Below, one piece after another: positions 11,401 through 20,689 of a stretch of 64,000 nt of DNA (position 1 is the stretch's first letter; each line of letters begins with the position of its first letter). The notes under the pieces are model-generated. The model worked only from the letters and a program-made list of their open reading frames with translations, searched no databases and was not told the DNA's origin. Made by a program: the position numbers and the translations under genes. The DNA comes from Chionoecetes opilio (taxonomy: Eukaryota; Arthropoda; Malacostraca; Decapoda; Majidae): NCBI GenBank assembly GCA_016584305.1, contig JACEEZ010022900.1, forward strand, positions 282,233 to 346,232, given 5' to 3'.

Positions 11401-14218
11401 CAAAGTTGAGGGGTGGAAAGGCAGCTGGTGTTTGTAATATCACTGCGGAGCTCCTCAAAGTTGGGGGTGAGGCCATGATCCGCGGGTTGCATGCTGTCCT
11501 GACTGCCGTGTGGCAATCAGGTACCATTCCTCCTGACTGGAAAAGGGGGATGGTCGTCCCTATCTGGAAAGGGAAAGGGGACCGTCACGACTGCAACAAT
11601 TACCGCGGTATTACACTGCTCAGCGTGCCAGGCAAGGTGCTTGCCCATCTATTGTTGACACGAATCCGCAGTCATCTGCTGAAGCATTAGAGACCTCAGC
11701 AGTCTGGGTTCATGCCTGGTAAGTCAACAACGGACTAGCGCTTCGTGTCCTGGTGGAACGCCGACGTGAGTTTCGACAGGGGATGCTTGCAGCCTATGTT
11801 GATCTCAAGGCGTTTGACTCAGTGCATCGTGAGTCACTCTGGGCTCTTCTGCGACTTCGCGGGATTCCTGCAAGGACTATTTTGGTTTGATGACTGGTCT
11901 GTACTCTGAGAATGAGAGTGCTGTGAAGTGTGGGGGAGGTGTATCCAGCTTCTTTCCTGTTAATACAGGAGTGAGGCAAGGGTGCGTCCTTGCCCCATCT
12001 CTTTTCAACACTTGCATGAACTAGGTATTTGGCAAAGTTGTAGATCAAAGTGATTGTGGAGCATCCCTCGGCAACACCAAGATCACTGATCTTGTTTTTG
12101 CCGATGATGCAGTAATCCTTGCTGAGTCGCTGGAGGTCCTGGTGATGGCTCTCGAGGCGCTGCACGAGGAGGCAAAACTTTTGGGACTTGAGGTCTCCTG
12201 GCTTAAGACCGAGGTCCAGGTGCTTGGAGGCTTACTAAATGAAATAGTACAGTCTGTTCATGCGTGCGGCGAGGACATTGAGATCTTGGAAAGTTTTACA
12301 TACCTTGGTAGCGCAGTCCATAATAACGGCGGGTCACGTCAAGAAGTCTTACGGTGGATTGGCATGGCCCACGGTGTTATAGACTCGCTCAGCAGGAGTA
12401 TTTGGCGTTGTCGGTACCTGTGCAGGAGGACAAAGATCCGGATCTTGAAGTCGCTTGTGATCCATGTCTTACTCTATGGTTGTGAGACATGAACACTAAA
12501 TAGTGACTTGAAGAGACGAATCAATGCCTTTGGTAATAAGTGTCTTCGCAGAATCATGGGGTATCGCTGGGATGATTACGTGTCAAATCAGCGATTGCAC
12601 CGTGAGACTGAATCGAGGCCTATTACCTGCATAGTCCGTTAGTGCCAACTTCGGCTATATGGGCATGTGGCACGCTACCCTGAAACCTATCCTTCCCATC
12701 GGGTTGTATCTGTAAGAGACAATCCGGCGTGGAGGAGGCCAAGGGGGCGCCCATAACGCTCGTGGATGGGGCAAGTTGATGCTTCTTGTCAAGAGCTGCT
12801 TGGTATGGGAAAGGAGCCTGCATGGGGACTCGCGCGTGGTGCCCCGGGAGTGGCGTCGTAGGGTGGGCGAGGAGACGCGCCCTCCGGCGTATGCCACCAA
12901 TGATTGGTTGATTGATTGATATCACCCTGGGTACAACCACAGTCCTGCCCTCTACCTCCTGGGTTCCCCCCTTACCACTAATTCAACTCCACTCCCATTA
13001 TTCCAAATTCATATTCCGTTCATTTTTTTCCCCGTTATACTAATTACTTTGCAATAATTTAATAATTACATTTATTTGTGCCCTTTATCTTTCTATTATT
13101 ACGTTTATTTAGTTAGCTATTTATAACTAGTTGTTGTGTATTCCTCTGCTATTCACATCCCGCATATTCAATTACCTGTAAGTCGAGGAAAACCTTAATA
13201 GTCTGATGGTACTTAAGGTTCCATAGTCACCGTTAATTTCTAGCACTACATGTATAAGAAGAAAGCTCAGTAAGATTGCTGGGAAAAGTAAGGTTATGCT
13301 TGTTGAGAGGAAGAAAGAAGAATGAATGGTGTCTAGTTCACTGTATAGAGTTACTGTACTGGTAATGGGAAGATGTGAGGTATTGTTAGGAAGGTAAATA
13401 ATGGAGAATGTAAAAGAGTTCAAGTATTTAGGAACAGTAAAAATGGGGATATGGTTGAAGATATAAGAGAGCAAGCTGTGAAGGGTAAGAGTGTCGTGGA
13501 ATCACTTTCCGTAGCATAGAGTAGAAATTATTCAAGTAATGAGTGGCCGGGGGAACAGATCAACAGGGGACACATTAAAGTGCCCCTGAATACACACACA
13601 CATACATAATGGGTTGAATATTTGTTACTGGAAAGATTTTTTTATTAATTCATTAAGACACTAAAAATATTTGGTGAAGATGGATTGTAATTATGTTTGT
13701 ATAATTCTTTGCATTTGTAGTTATGGGTGACATTAATTTTCAACATCAGCTTTGCATAATTTCATAATACACATTGATGGATAGACGTCATTTTCAGTGT
13801 TAGCTTTGGCTTACAAGTGTTTGTGTGGAACTTGAGCAGTGCAGCGTGATGAATGGGTTTTCTAACGGGAATGAATGGGTTTAATGTCACCCATAACTAC
13901 AAATGCAAAGAATTATACAAACATAATTACAATCCATCTTCACCAAATATTTTTAGTATTTTCTAGTTTGGATGGAGGTTTGTGGTGATTCAGCACAGTG
14001 CTCAGGGAAATCTTAACACTCTGACTCCCTCTTTGGGGCCTCAGGTGGAGATGTTCCTGCTGGGCCACACGCTTGGGGTAACGCTGCAGGTGGTGCGGCC
14101 AGCCAGCTATGGCCAAGATGATTTCATCTGCTATTACCCTGATGTCAACATCGGTCTGTGGCCTGAGGTGACCCTGGTGGCTGAGGATGACCGCCACTAC
14201 AATGTTCTCGTCAAGTAG
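5150..14218 (+). CDS. OTULIN: OTULIN-like Met1-linked (linear) ubiquitin deubiquitinase, last three coding exons
   Basis: The three exons joined give 235 codons covering nearly all of an OTU catalytic domain. Order of motifs: RGDNYC with the nucleophile Cys; MFARHSSMNP and RNHLNPVG-like text; GLEQ joined to VEMFLL across the last junction; and EDDRHYN with the catalytic His and supporting Asn. This layout matches animal OTULIN (human about 352 residues, catalytic domain from about residue 80). OTULIN removes Met1-linked ubiquitin chains in the cytosol and restrains NF-kB/innate immune signalling. Missing: the N-terminal part with the HOIP-binding PIM motif, whose exons were not found upstream. 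The protein stops right after the catalytic block and lacks the C-terminal PDZ ligand (ETSL in human). Introns: 518 bp and 7.8 kb, the second filled with retroelements. No stop or frameshift interrupts the exons, so the gene looks functional. Confidence 0.9.
5938..6201 (+). CDS. OTULIN: OTULIN-like middle exon
   Basis: 88 codons, phase 0 at both ends. Acceptor CTCCCTGTGGCAG and donor GAGCAG|GTGGGT. It contains LCEAVKLHMLAAALDL, corresponding to the conserved helix before the OTU core strands in OTULIN, then LFAMIMFARHSS and LLKNHLNPVGDTAGLEQ, which matches the ARDTS...LLRNHLNQVG region of the vertebrate enzyme. Confidence 0.9.
6950..9915 (+). mobile_element. RNase H-bearing non-LTR retrotransposon (I/Jockey-like), 5'-truncated, in OTULIN intron 2
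   Basis: In order on the + strand: the pre-RT PWW segment at about 6970, RT blocks ([11 protein letters not shown] near 8000, a damaged YVDD box), the thumb (GLAFDSRLTWKAHI near 8330), RNase H near 9030-9300 and a C-terminal cysteine-containing tail to 9760. The 3' end at about 9911 finishes with (AATC) repeats, the short simple-repeat tail of this LINE group. The endonuclease is missing, so it is 5' truncated. It is sense-oriented to the host gene. Confidence 0.82.
6960..9760 (+). pseudogene. LINE ORF2 pseudogene (RT, RNase H, C-terminal domain)
   Basis: Reading needs several frame changes. RT palm: FLSNRSFRVKI and [13 protein letters not shown] at 7910-8080; the catalytic box reads YVYD instead of YVDD, so the first catalytic Asp is lost. 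The thumb has KFLGLAFDSRLTWKAH. RNase H shows TELYAILFALKRLL, then FTDS, and WMPSHVGISGNE near 9240. The tail has LRIGHTNLTHSYLMSR followed by the Cys/His-type ending of this group. Multiple frameshifts and the catalytic change make it non-functional. Confidence 0.8.
9920..10230 (+). other. Intronic sequence without recognised feature
   Basis: AT-rich sequence between two retroelements inside OTULIN intron 2. No open frame, repeat or motif was recognised. Confidence 0.6.
11235..12919 (+). mobile_element. RTE-like LINE, copy 1 (5' truncated)
   Basis: Flanked by an 11-bp target duplication TATCACCCTGG at 11224-11234 and 12920-12930. The 3' end is a (TGAT) repeat. The body carries the segment before RT and the whole RT with YRGITLLSVPGKVLAHLLL (11600-11660), KAFDSV-type and FADDAV blocks, and the LLYGCET thumb signature. 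It shares high identity with copies at 24014, 36721 and 57494 and is the longest of them. Confidence 0.88.
11253..12900 (+). pseudogene. RTE-like reverse transcriptase pseudogene
   Basis: The first open stretch (11253-11690) ends at a TAG in place of the Gln codon in the HQRP-like motif. A 7-bp deletion near 11735 removes part of the DRILAL region, and further frameshifts and a TGA at the Trp of CETW follow. RT palm (GVRQGCVLAPSLF), catalytic FADDAV and the long C-terminal region are otherwise all recognisable. The C-terminus has the [12 protein letters not shown] Arg-rich motif shared by all four copies. Confidence 0.85.
13661..13956. repeat. Perfect 76-bp inverted repeat in OTULIN intron 2
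   Basis: Positions 13661-13736 are exactly the reverse complement of 13881-13956, separated by 144 bp. It could form a long RNA hairpin in the pre-mRNA, with its right arm ending 88 bp before the last coding exon. Confidence 0.93.
14045..14218 (+). CDS. OTULIN: OTULIN-like terminal coding exon with catalytic His/Asn
   Basis: 57 codons plus TAG stop. Acceptor GGGGCCTCAG. The block VTLVAEDDRHYN holds the catalytic His (14195-14197) and Asn (14201-14203). Only four residues follow Asn before the stop, so the PDZ-binding tail of vertebrate OTULIN is absent. A strong donor-like GAG|GTGAGA sits just after the stop and an AATAAA at 14245-14250. The AATAAA lies in the antisense 3' end of a LINE that starts about 14 bp after the stop. 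Confidence 0.9.
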   Translation: MEMFLLGHTLGVTLQVVRPASYGQDDFICYYPDVNIGLWPEVTLVAEDDRHYNVLVK

Positions 14219-14512
14219 GAGGTGAGAGTTACACATAAGAACATAATAAAATAAGGAAGTTACAAGAGGCCGCGAGACCTACACGAGGTAGTTCCTGTTA
14301 CTTAACACTACCTACATCCACTTTTCATCCTCATCCATGAAATTATCTAGCCGCCTTTTAAAGCTCCCTAATGACTCCGCACTCACTACCTGTCTACTGA
14401 GTCTATTCCAATCATTTATCACCCTATTTGTGAACCAGTTTTTCCCTATTTCTTTTTCAAATTACGCTTCTCCAGCTTGAATCCGTTACTTCTTGTTCTA
14501 CCCTGGTTACTA

Positions 14513-14984
14513 CCGTAGATGTAAAGTCGCCACCTGCAGTGATGTTGCCAGCCGCCAAATATTACGAATTATAGCATCACTACTGATGTGTATGTGCCAC
14601 TGAAGATGATACACATTAGTTTATATCATGACTGTATAATCTACTCTGTTTCAGCGTTGTTTTATGCTTTGTATCTGCAAGTATAGACGGTTTCAAATTT
14701 CACTACGCATTTTTTTTTCGGGCGACGACGACAGCGGTACGACACTCAGTAAATAAACACTAGATGGCGACTCTACTGTTGGTAGCCACTTTGTAGATAT
14801 TTTTGTCATTTGTTCATTTATAGCCATAATATGACACAGATGAAGACACAAAATGACACAGACTCTCCAGATAGCCCCTTCTAACTTTCCTGAAATCATG
14901 GATGTAGAAATGTAAGTATTAACGCCACCACACGTCTGTAAATAAAAACAAAAGTTGTCCTGGCGATTTTACTGTTATCTACGG
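14513..14984. mobile_element. Tc1/mariner-type MITE (TA target)
   Basis: The ends CCGTAGAT...TCGCCA and the reverse complement of TGGCGATTTTACTG..ATCTACGG form imperfect terminal inverted repeats. TA borders both ends (14511-14512, 14985-14986). Removing it together with one TA restores the uninterrupted LINE sequence known from the other family B copy. No transposase is present. Confidence 0.82.
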
Positions 14985-15784
14985 TAGCCGTAAGAACTTT
15001 TTCTACATCTCCTTTATTGCATTCCTTTATCCCCTTAAAAACTTTTAACAGATCGCCCCTTACGTCTCTCGAGTAAGTGTAAATTTAATAGCTTCAATGT
15101 CCTCTCATAACTAAAGTTACGCATCCCATGAATAATTTTGGTCATCCTTCTCTGCACTGATTCTAACAAGGCTATATCCATCCTGTAATACGGAGACCAA
15201 AACTGAACCGCATAGTCTAGGTGAGGTCTGATGAGAGCCAAATAAAGGTTTAGAATAACCTCAGCATTTCTACTTTTAACACTTTGGTAATAAATCCTAA
15301 CACCCTGTTAGCTCGATTTCTAGCCTAAATACATTGTTTCCTAGGTCGGAGGTCGGAGCTCACTCTCTCCCAGATCTTTCTCACCTTCTGACCTTTTCAG
15401 GGATACATTGCGTATGGTGTATCTATTAGCAGGGTTTTTCCTACCAACATTCATAACGCAGCACTAATCAATATCAAATTCCATCTGCCACCTAACTACC
15501 CACTCATTTAATTAATCTAAGTCTCCCTGCAATATGTTTACATCAGACTGTGCTCTAAAAATCCTACCTACCTTACTATCATCAGCAAACATGCTGATAT
15601 CATGCTAATCCCACTATCCAAGACGTTGATGTAAATCAAAAATAGTAATGGACCCAAAACAGACCCTTGTAGAACCCCACTTGTCACCTGCTCCCATTCA
15701 GATTAATAACCATTAATTGTAATCTTTGTTGGCTATATTTAGCCAAGCTCTGATCCAACTAAGAACCTTCCCATCTATTCCATG

Positions 15785-16653
<869 letters not shown>

Positions 16654-16799
16654 CCATGAGCCTTAACCTTATTTAAGAGTCTCTCATGTGGTACCTTATC
16701 GAATGCCTTACTAAAGTCCAGGTATACTATATCATAATCCTTATCATTATCTGCTGTCTCATAAACCTTCCTATAAAAACTCAATAAATAGTGAAAAGG

Positions 16800-18170
16800 A
16801 AATAGTGAAAGAGTGTATAGACAAATTGAAGAATTTCAAGTCACCAGGACCAGATGAAGTTCATTCCAGGGTATTAAAATAATGCAAAGAGGTTGTTAGT
16901 GAGTCGTTAGTGCACATTTTAAGGAAATCGGTTGAATTAGGGGAAGTGCCGCTGATGTGGAGGAAAGGTGATGTAGTCCTCATTTTCAAGAAGGGTGATT
17001 GAGGATTAATGTCAAATTATCGACCCGTTAGTCTGACCAGTGGTAGGTCAATTATTAGAATCTGTTATTACAAAAAACATTAGAGAGTATTTAGAAAAGC
17101 ATAGTTTGGTAAATGATTCACAATATAGGTTCATCAAGGGTAGATCACGTCTCACCAATTTATTGAGTTTTTATAGTAAAGTATATGAGACAGCATATAA
17201 TGATGAGGATTATGATATTGTATACCTGGACTTTAGTAAAGCATTCGCCAAGGTACCGCATGAGAGACTCTTAAATAAGGTTAATGCAATCTACATGTGT
17301 CACTATAAAAAATCCAACCTGCGCCAACCAATGGGCGGAGGGCCAACCATCACGTCCCTCCATATGATAAAATAGCCTACCGGCGCTAATCTAAAAAACT
17401 AAAAAAAAACCATGGAATAGATGGGAAGGTTCTCCGTTGGATTTGATCATGGCTAAGTGATAGGCAACAAAGGATTACTATTAACGGTTCTAAATCTGAA
17501 TAGGGGCATGTAACAAGTGGGGTGCCACAGGGGTCTGTTTTGGGACCATTACTATTTTTGATTTACATGAACGACTTATATCGTGTGATTAGCAAGTTTG
17601 TTGATGATAGGTAGGATTATTAGATCACAATCTGATGTAAACGGTTTGCAGGGAGATTTAGATAAGTGAAACGAGTGGGTAGTCAGGTGGCAGATGGAAT
17701 TTCATACTGAGAAGTGTAACGTAATTAATGTAGGTAGAGAAAATTTTGGTAATAGGTACAATATACGCTATGTATCACTGAAAAAATCAGAAGGAGAGAA
17801 AGATTTGGGTGTGCGTGTAAGCTCAGACCTCCGTCCTAGGAAACAATGTATTGAGGCTAGAAATCGAACTAATAGGGTGTTGGGATTCATTGCCAGGAGT
17901 GTTAAAAGTAGAAGTGCTGAGGTTATTCTAAAGCTTTACTTGGCTCTAGTCAGACCTCACCTAGACTATGCGGTACAGTTTTGGTCTCCGTATTACAGGA
18001 TGGCTATAGTATTGTTAGAATCAATCCAGAGAAGGATGACAAAAATGATACAGGGGATACGTAACTTTAGTTATGAGAGGAGATTAGAGCTATTAAATTT
18101 ACACTCACTAGAGATGCGCAGAGTAAGGAGCGATCTAATATAAGTTTTTAAGTGGTTAAAGGGATGCAAT
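16800..18170 (+). pseudogene. CR1-like reverse transcriptase pseudogene (family B)
   Basis: Open pieces give the fingers (YLEKHSLVNDSQYRFIKGRS), palm (DIVYLDFSKAFAKVPHERLL), then after a small insertion [16 protein letters not shown]. The catalytic FADD box is damaged (reads F-V-D-D in a shifted frame near 17600). The thumb (17694-18143) is a clean 149-residue stretch with ALVRPHLDYAVQFWSP. Frameshifts, in-frame stops and the insertion at 17285 make it dead. Confidence 0.8.
17285..17412 (+). mobile_element. Small A-tailed insertion in LINE
   Basis: About 128 bp interrupts the RT sequence between AAGGTTAA and CATGGAATAG, which are contiguous in the family. It ends with an A-rich tract, suggesting a short retroposed sequence. 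No tRNA boxes were seen, so the class is unknown. Confidence 0.45.
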
Positions 18171-18494
18171 TAAGGCGATGTAGGAAAAGTTCTTACGGCT
18201 AGTAAACAGGGGAGAACAAGAAGTAACGAATTTAAACTGGAAAAACGTAGATTTAAAAAAGAAATAGGGAGAAACTGGTTCATAAATAGGGTGGTAAATT
18301 ATTGGAATGGACTCAGTCGTCAGGTAGTTAGTGCGGAGTGAATAGGGAGTTTTAAAAGGGGGCTAGACAATTTCATGGATGGGGATGAAAGGTGGATGTA
18401 GTAGTTGTGTTAAGTAACAGGAACTACCACGTGTAGGTCTCAAGACATATTGCAGCTTCCTTATTTTCTTATGTTAGTATATGTTCTTATATTG

Positions 18495-19079
18495 GTTATT
18501 ATTCATCATTATCATTATTATTTTTTTTCATACATAAGGCTTTCTCCCAAATGTGGGGTGGCACCTAACAGAGCTGCTTGCTCACAAAAACACAATACAA
18601 AACACTTGAAATAATTAGCAATTTGCATATCCTAAACATACAAAATATGTAGGATGATAATGTTGCAAATGTACTTGAATTTCAAGAAAACAGACAATAA
18701 AGATGATTTTTTAATTTTTTTAAATTGATAGCTACAAAAATGGATAATTCTACAAAATTAAAATATTTCTGAAAATTAGAAATGTAAGAAAAATTGTAAA
18801 TCTTACAAAGATATAAATGTATGAATCCTGTGCAATATTTTTCACACACTACCTTTGCTCCTATTAATCCTCTTACCGAATTTAGTTATTTTTGTGTATA
18901 TTTTTTCTTACCCTATGATTTCAGCATGTTTTTATTGCATTTCCATGGTAAATATATATGCCTGTATTCACAGATATGAATATATACCTCAGTATACACA
19001 TACATGATAATGATGTCATTGCTTTGATATGTCATTACATATAGTTTATATCAGTAAAGACAGATTCTGGCAAGCAAAG
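18495..19079. other. No recognised feature
   Basis: AT-rich sequence with no credible frame or repeat structure. Confidence 0.6.
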
Positions 19080-19087
19080 GTCTCATC

Positions 19088-19135
19088 CAGTGGCGTACCC
19101 AGAAAATTGAAAAGGGGGGGGCCAATATATATACA

Positions 19136-19172
<37 letters not shown>

Positions 19173-19264
19173 GTATAATGAAATATAATTTATTATAATT
19201 TATTCTTTGCCAAAGGGGGGGGGGCATGGCCGCATGTCCCCCCCCCCCCCTCGGTACGCCACTG
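19088..19264. mobile_element. hAT-type MITE
   Basis: 177 bp with terminal inverted repeats beginning CAGTGGCGTACC. Flanked by a perfect 8-bp target duplication GTCTCATC (19080-19087 and 19265-19272), diagnostic of hAT insertion. Its interior is G-run, TA-repeat and C-run only. Confidence 0.88.
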
Positions 19265-19719
19265 GTCTCATCCATTGTATAATGTCTGCCTGCCACTGAC
19301 GTAATCTTGGGAATGAATCTCAGGATGTACATCTTAGAATTTTTCTCAAACAAATTTGTCAACATTTTGAAGCAGTATGTATGGAAAATGTGGAAAGTCA
19401 TCATTTCATCAACGTCTTGAAAGGCAAGCTCCATATGTGTGCTGGTCAGCCTCTGTGATCTGGTGGCTGCCTGACAAGTATATGATTGTATATCACATGT
19501 CTCAAGTATTTTGCTTTGAGGATCTTCGTGAGAATCCCACTTAGTGTTTTATTTTTTCCACTTCAAAATACTTCAATGCTTTGCCAAGACATTCTCGTCT
19601 TTTCTATTCACGTGGCCAAACTAACAATTTGCATATTCGTATCACTTACTGATGCTGTGAATCCCCTGTTTGTCTCTCAACTCCTCACTGTAGCATTGCA
19701 CATCCACCTTACCATGATT

Positions 19720-20160
19720 GTTTTGCTATATCATCATTATCGTTCTCATATTCGTTCAACGTGCTTCTTTTCCAGACTCTATGCTGGGGTTAGATGTGCG
19801 ATGGTTCTTCTCCATTCCTCCCTGTTCTGTACCATGTCTTCTGAAATGCCCAGTCTTTCTATATCTTTCTGGACACAGCTACTTCAGGTTTTCTTGGGTC
19901 TTCCTCTTGTCTTACGTCCCTCCATATCTTCTGTCATTTCTACACAGCTCTCTTCCATCTCTTCTTTTTACATAACCAAACCATCTGAGACGACCATCAC
20001 ACAGATCCACCAATTCACACCTCGCCACCACCACTTGGGATTCGATCTTTCCACCTTACTCCAGCCATATACCTTAAGATTATGTGGTCAGTTCCCTGTA
20101 GCTCACTTATCAGTCTGCCTGTCAGTGCAAATGTTTCTGCACTGCAAGTCAGGACAGGTC
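19720..20160 (-). pseudogene. LINE RT C-terminal fragment
   Basis: On the - strand it reads an RT-thumb segment, then LRWFGYVKRRDG, RKTQE-type Arg-rich linker and ISEDMVQNREEWRRTI, the widespread C-terminal signature of RTE-like LINE ORF2. Frames are interrupted. A long + strand open frame over the same bases (19486-20163) is antisense and not a gene. Confidence 0.7.
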
Positions 20161-20506
20161 TAATCTTTTGCTACATATTTGAAATATCAAAGAAAAGCTC
20201 GGTCATTCCATTCCCTTGTTGTTTTCAGTTTCAGAAAGAACAGTGTTGAATCTATGACCTTCACAGCAGTCAGCTGCCTGCTCCATGCACCTCACCACAA
20301 GCATGGTGCCACACAACAGTCTTCATCTTCATTGTGTATAAATAAAGTGCTGGGTAGTGCCAACGGTGAGCCAATAACTCAGCCAAGCAGTCTCCTATAT
20401 GAATGTACAACAGAGAGCTAATTGGGTTTGTTTCATCATCATGTCTATATATATACTATTCCTGTTTCCTACCCAGGCATAGTCATACATGACATGGAGT
20501 GTAAAG

Positions 20507-20664
<158 letters not shown>

Positions 20665-20689
20665 TTTATGATAAGTTAGCATTAGCAAT

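Larger units (their letters stand above)
10626..13250. mobile_element. Solo LTR (LTR family 2), split by an RTE-like LINE
   Basis: The ends are TGTCGTGC and GCACTACA, TG..CA with imperfect short inverted ends. It is flanked by a 4-bp duplication TGTA (10622-10625 and 13251-13254). Removing the LINE and one copy of its 11-bp duplication leaves about 930 bp, a normal LTR size. No second LTR or internal region is present. The interpretation rests on termini and on the RT sequence resuming across it. Confidence 0.55.
10234..13515 (+). pseudogene. LINE RT fragment split by a solo LTR (10234-10625 and 13251-13515)
   Basis: The left part ends with IDGCMRKIEAE and the RT catalytic box LFADDTVLLAENE (about 10540-10580), followed by a VDEF-like helix. 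The right part resumes with RRKLSKIAGKSKVM and later NVKEFKYLGTV, which come next in RTs of this type. The two halves therefore belong to one copy separated by the 10626-13250 insertion. Both halves carry stops and frameshifts. The family looks RTE/CR1-like but differs from the RTE-like copies elsewhere in the window. Confidence 0.68.
16795..18490 (+). mobile_element. CR1-like LINE family B, sense copy
   Basis: Starts in the pre-RT segment (KNFKSP.PDEV near 16830) and continues through RT to a 3' UTR ending in TTCTTATG-like units at about 18480. It lies head-to-head with the antisense copy; the two 5' truncation points are adjacent at about 16790. Each has its own 3' end, so two insertions rather than one twin-primed event. 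Confidence 0.8.

Noticed and set aside
19486..20163. 225-codon + strand open frame
   Set aside because: The antisense strand reads a clear LINE C-terminus (LRWFGYVKRRDG), so the + frame is a shadow.
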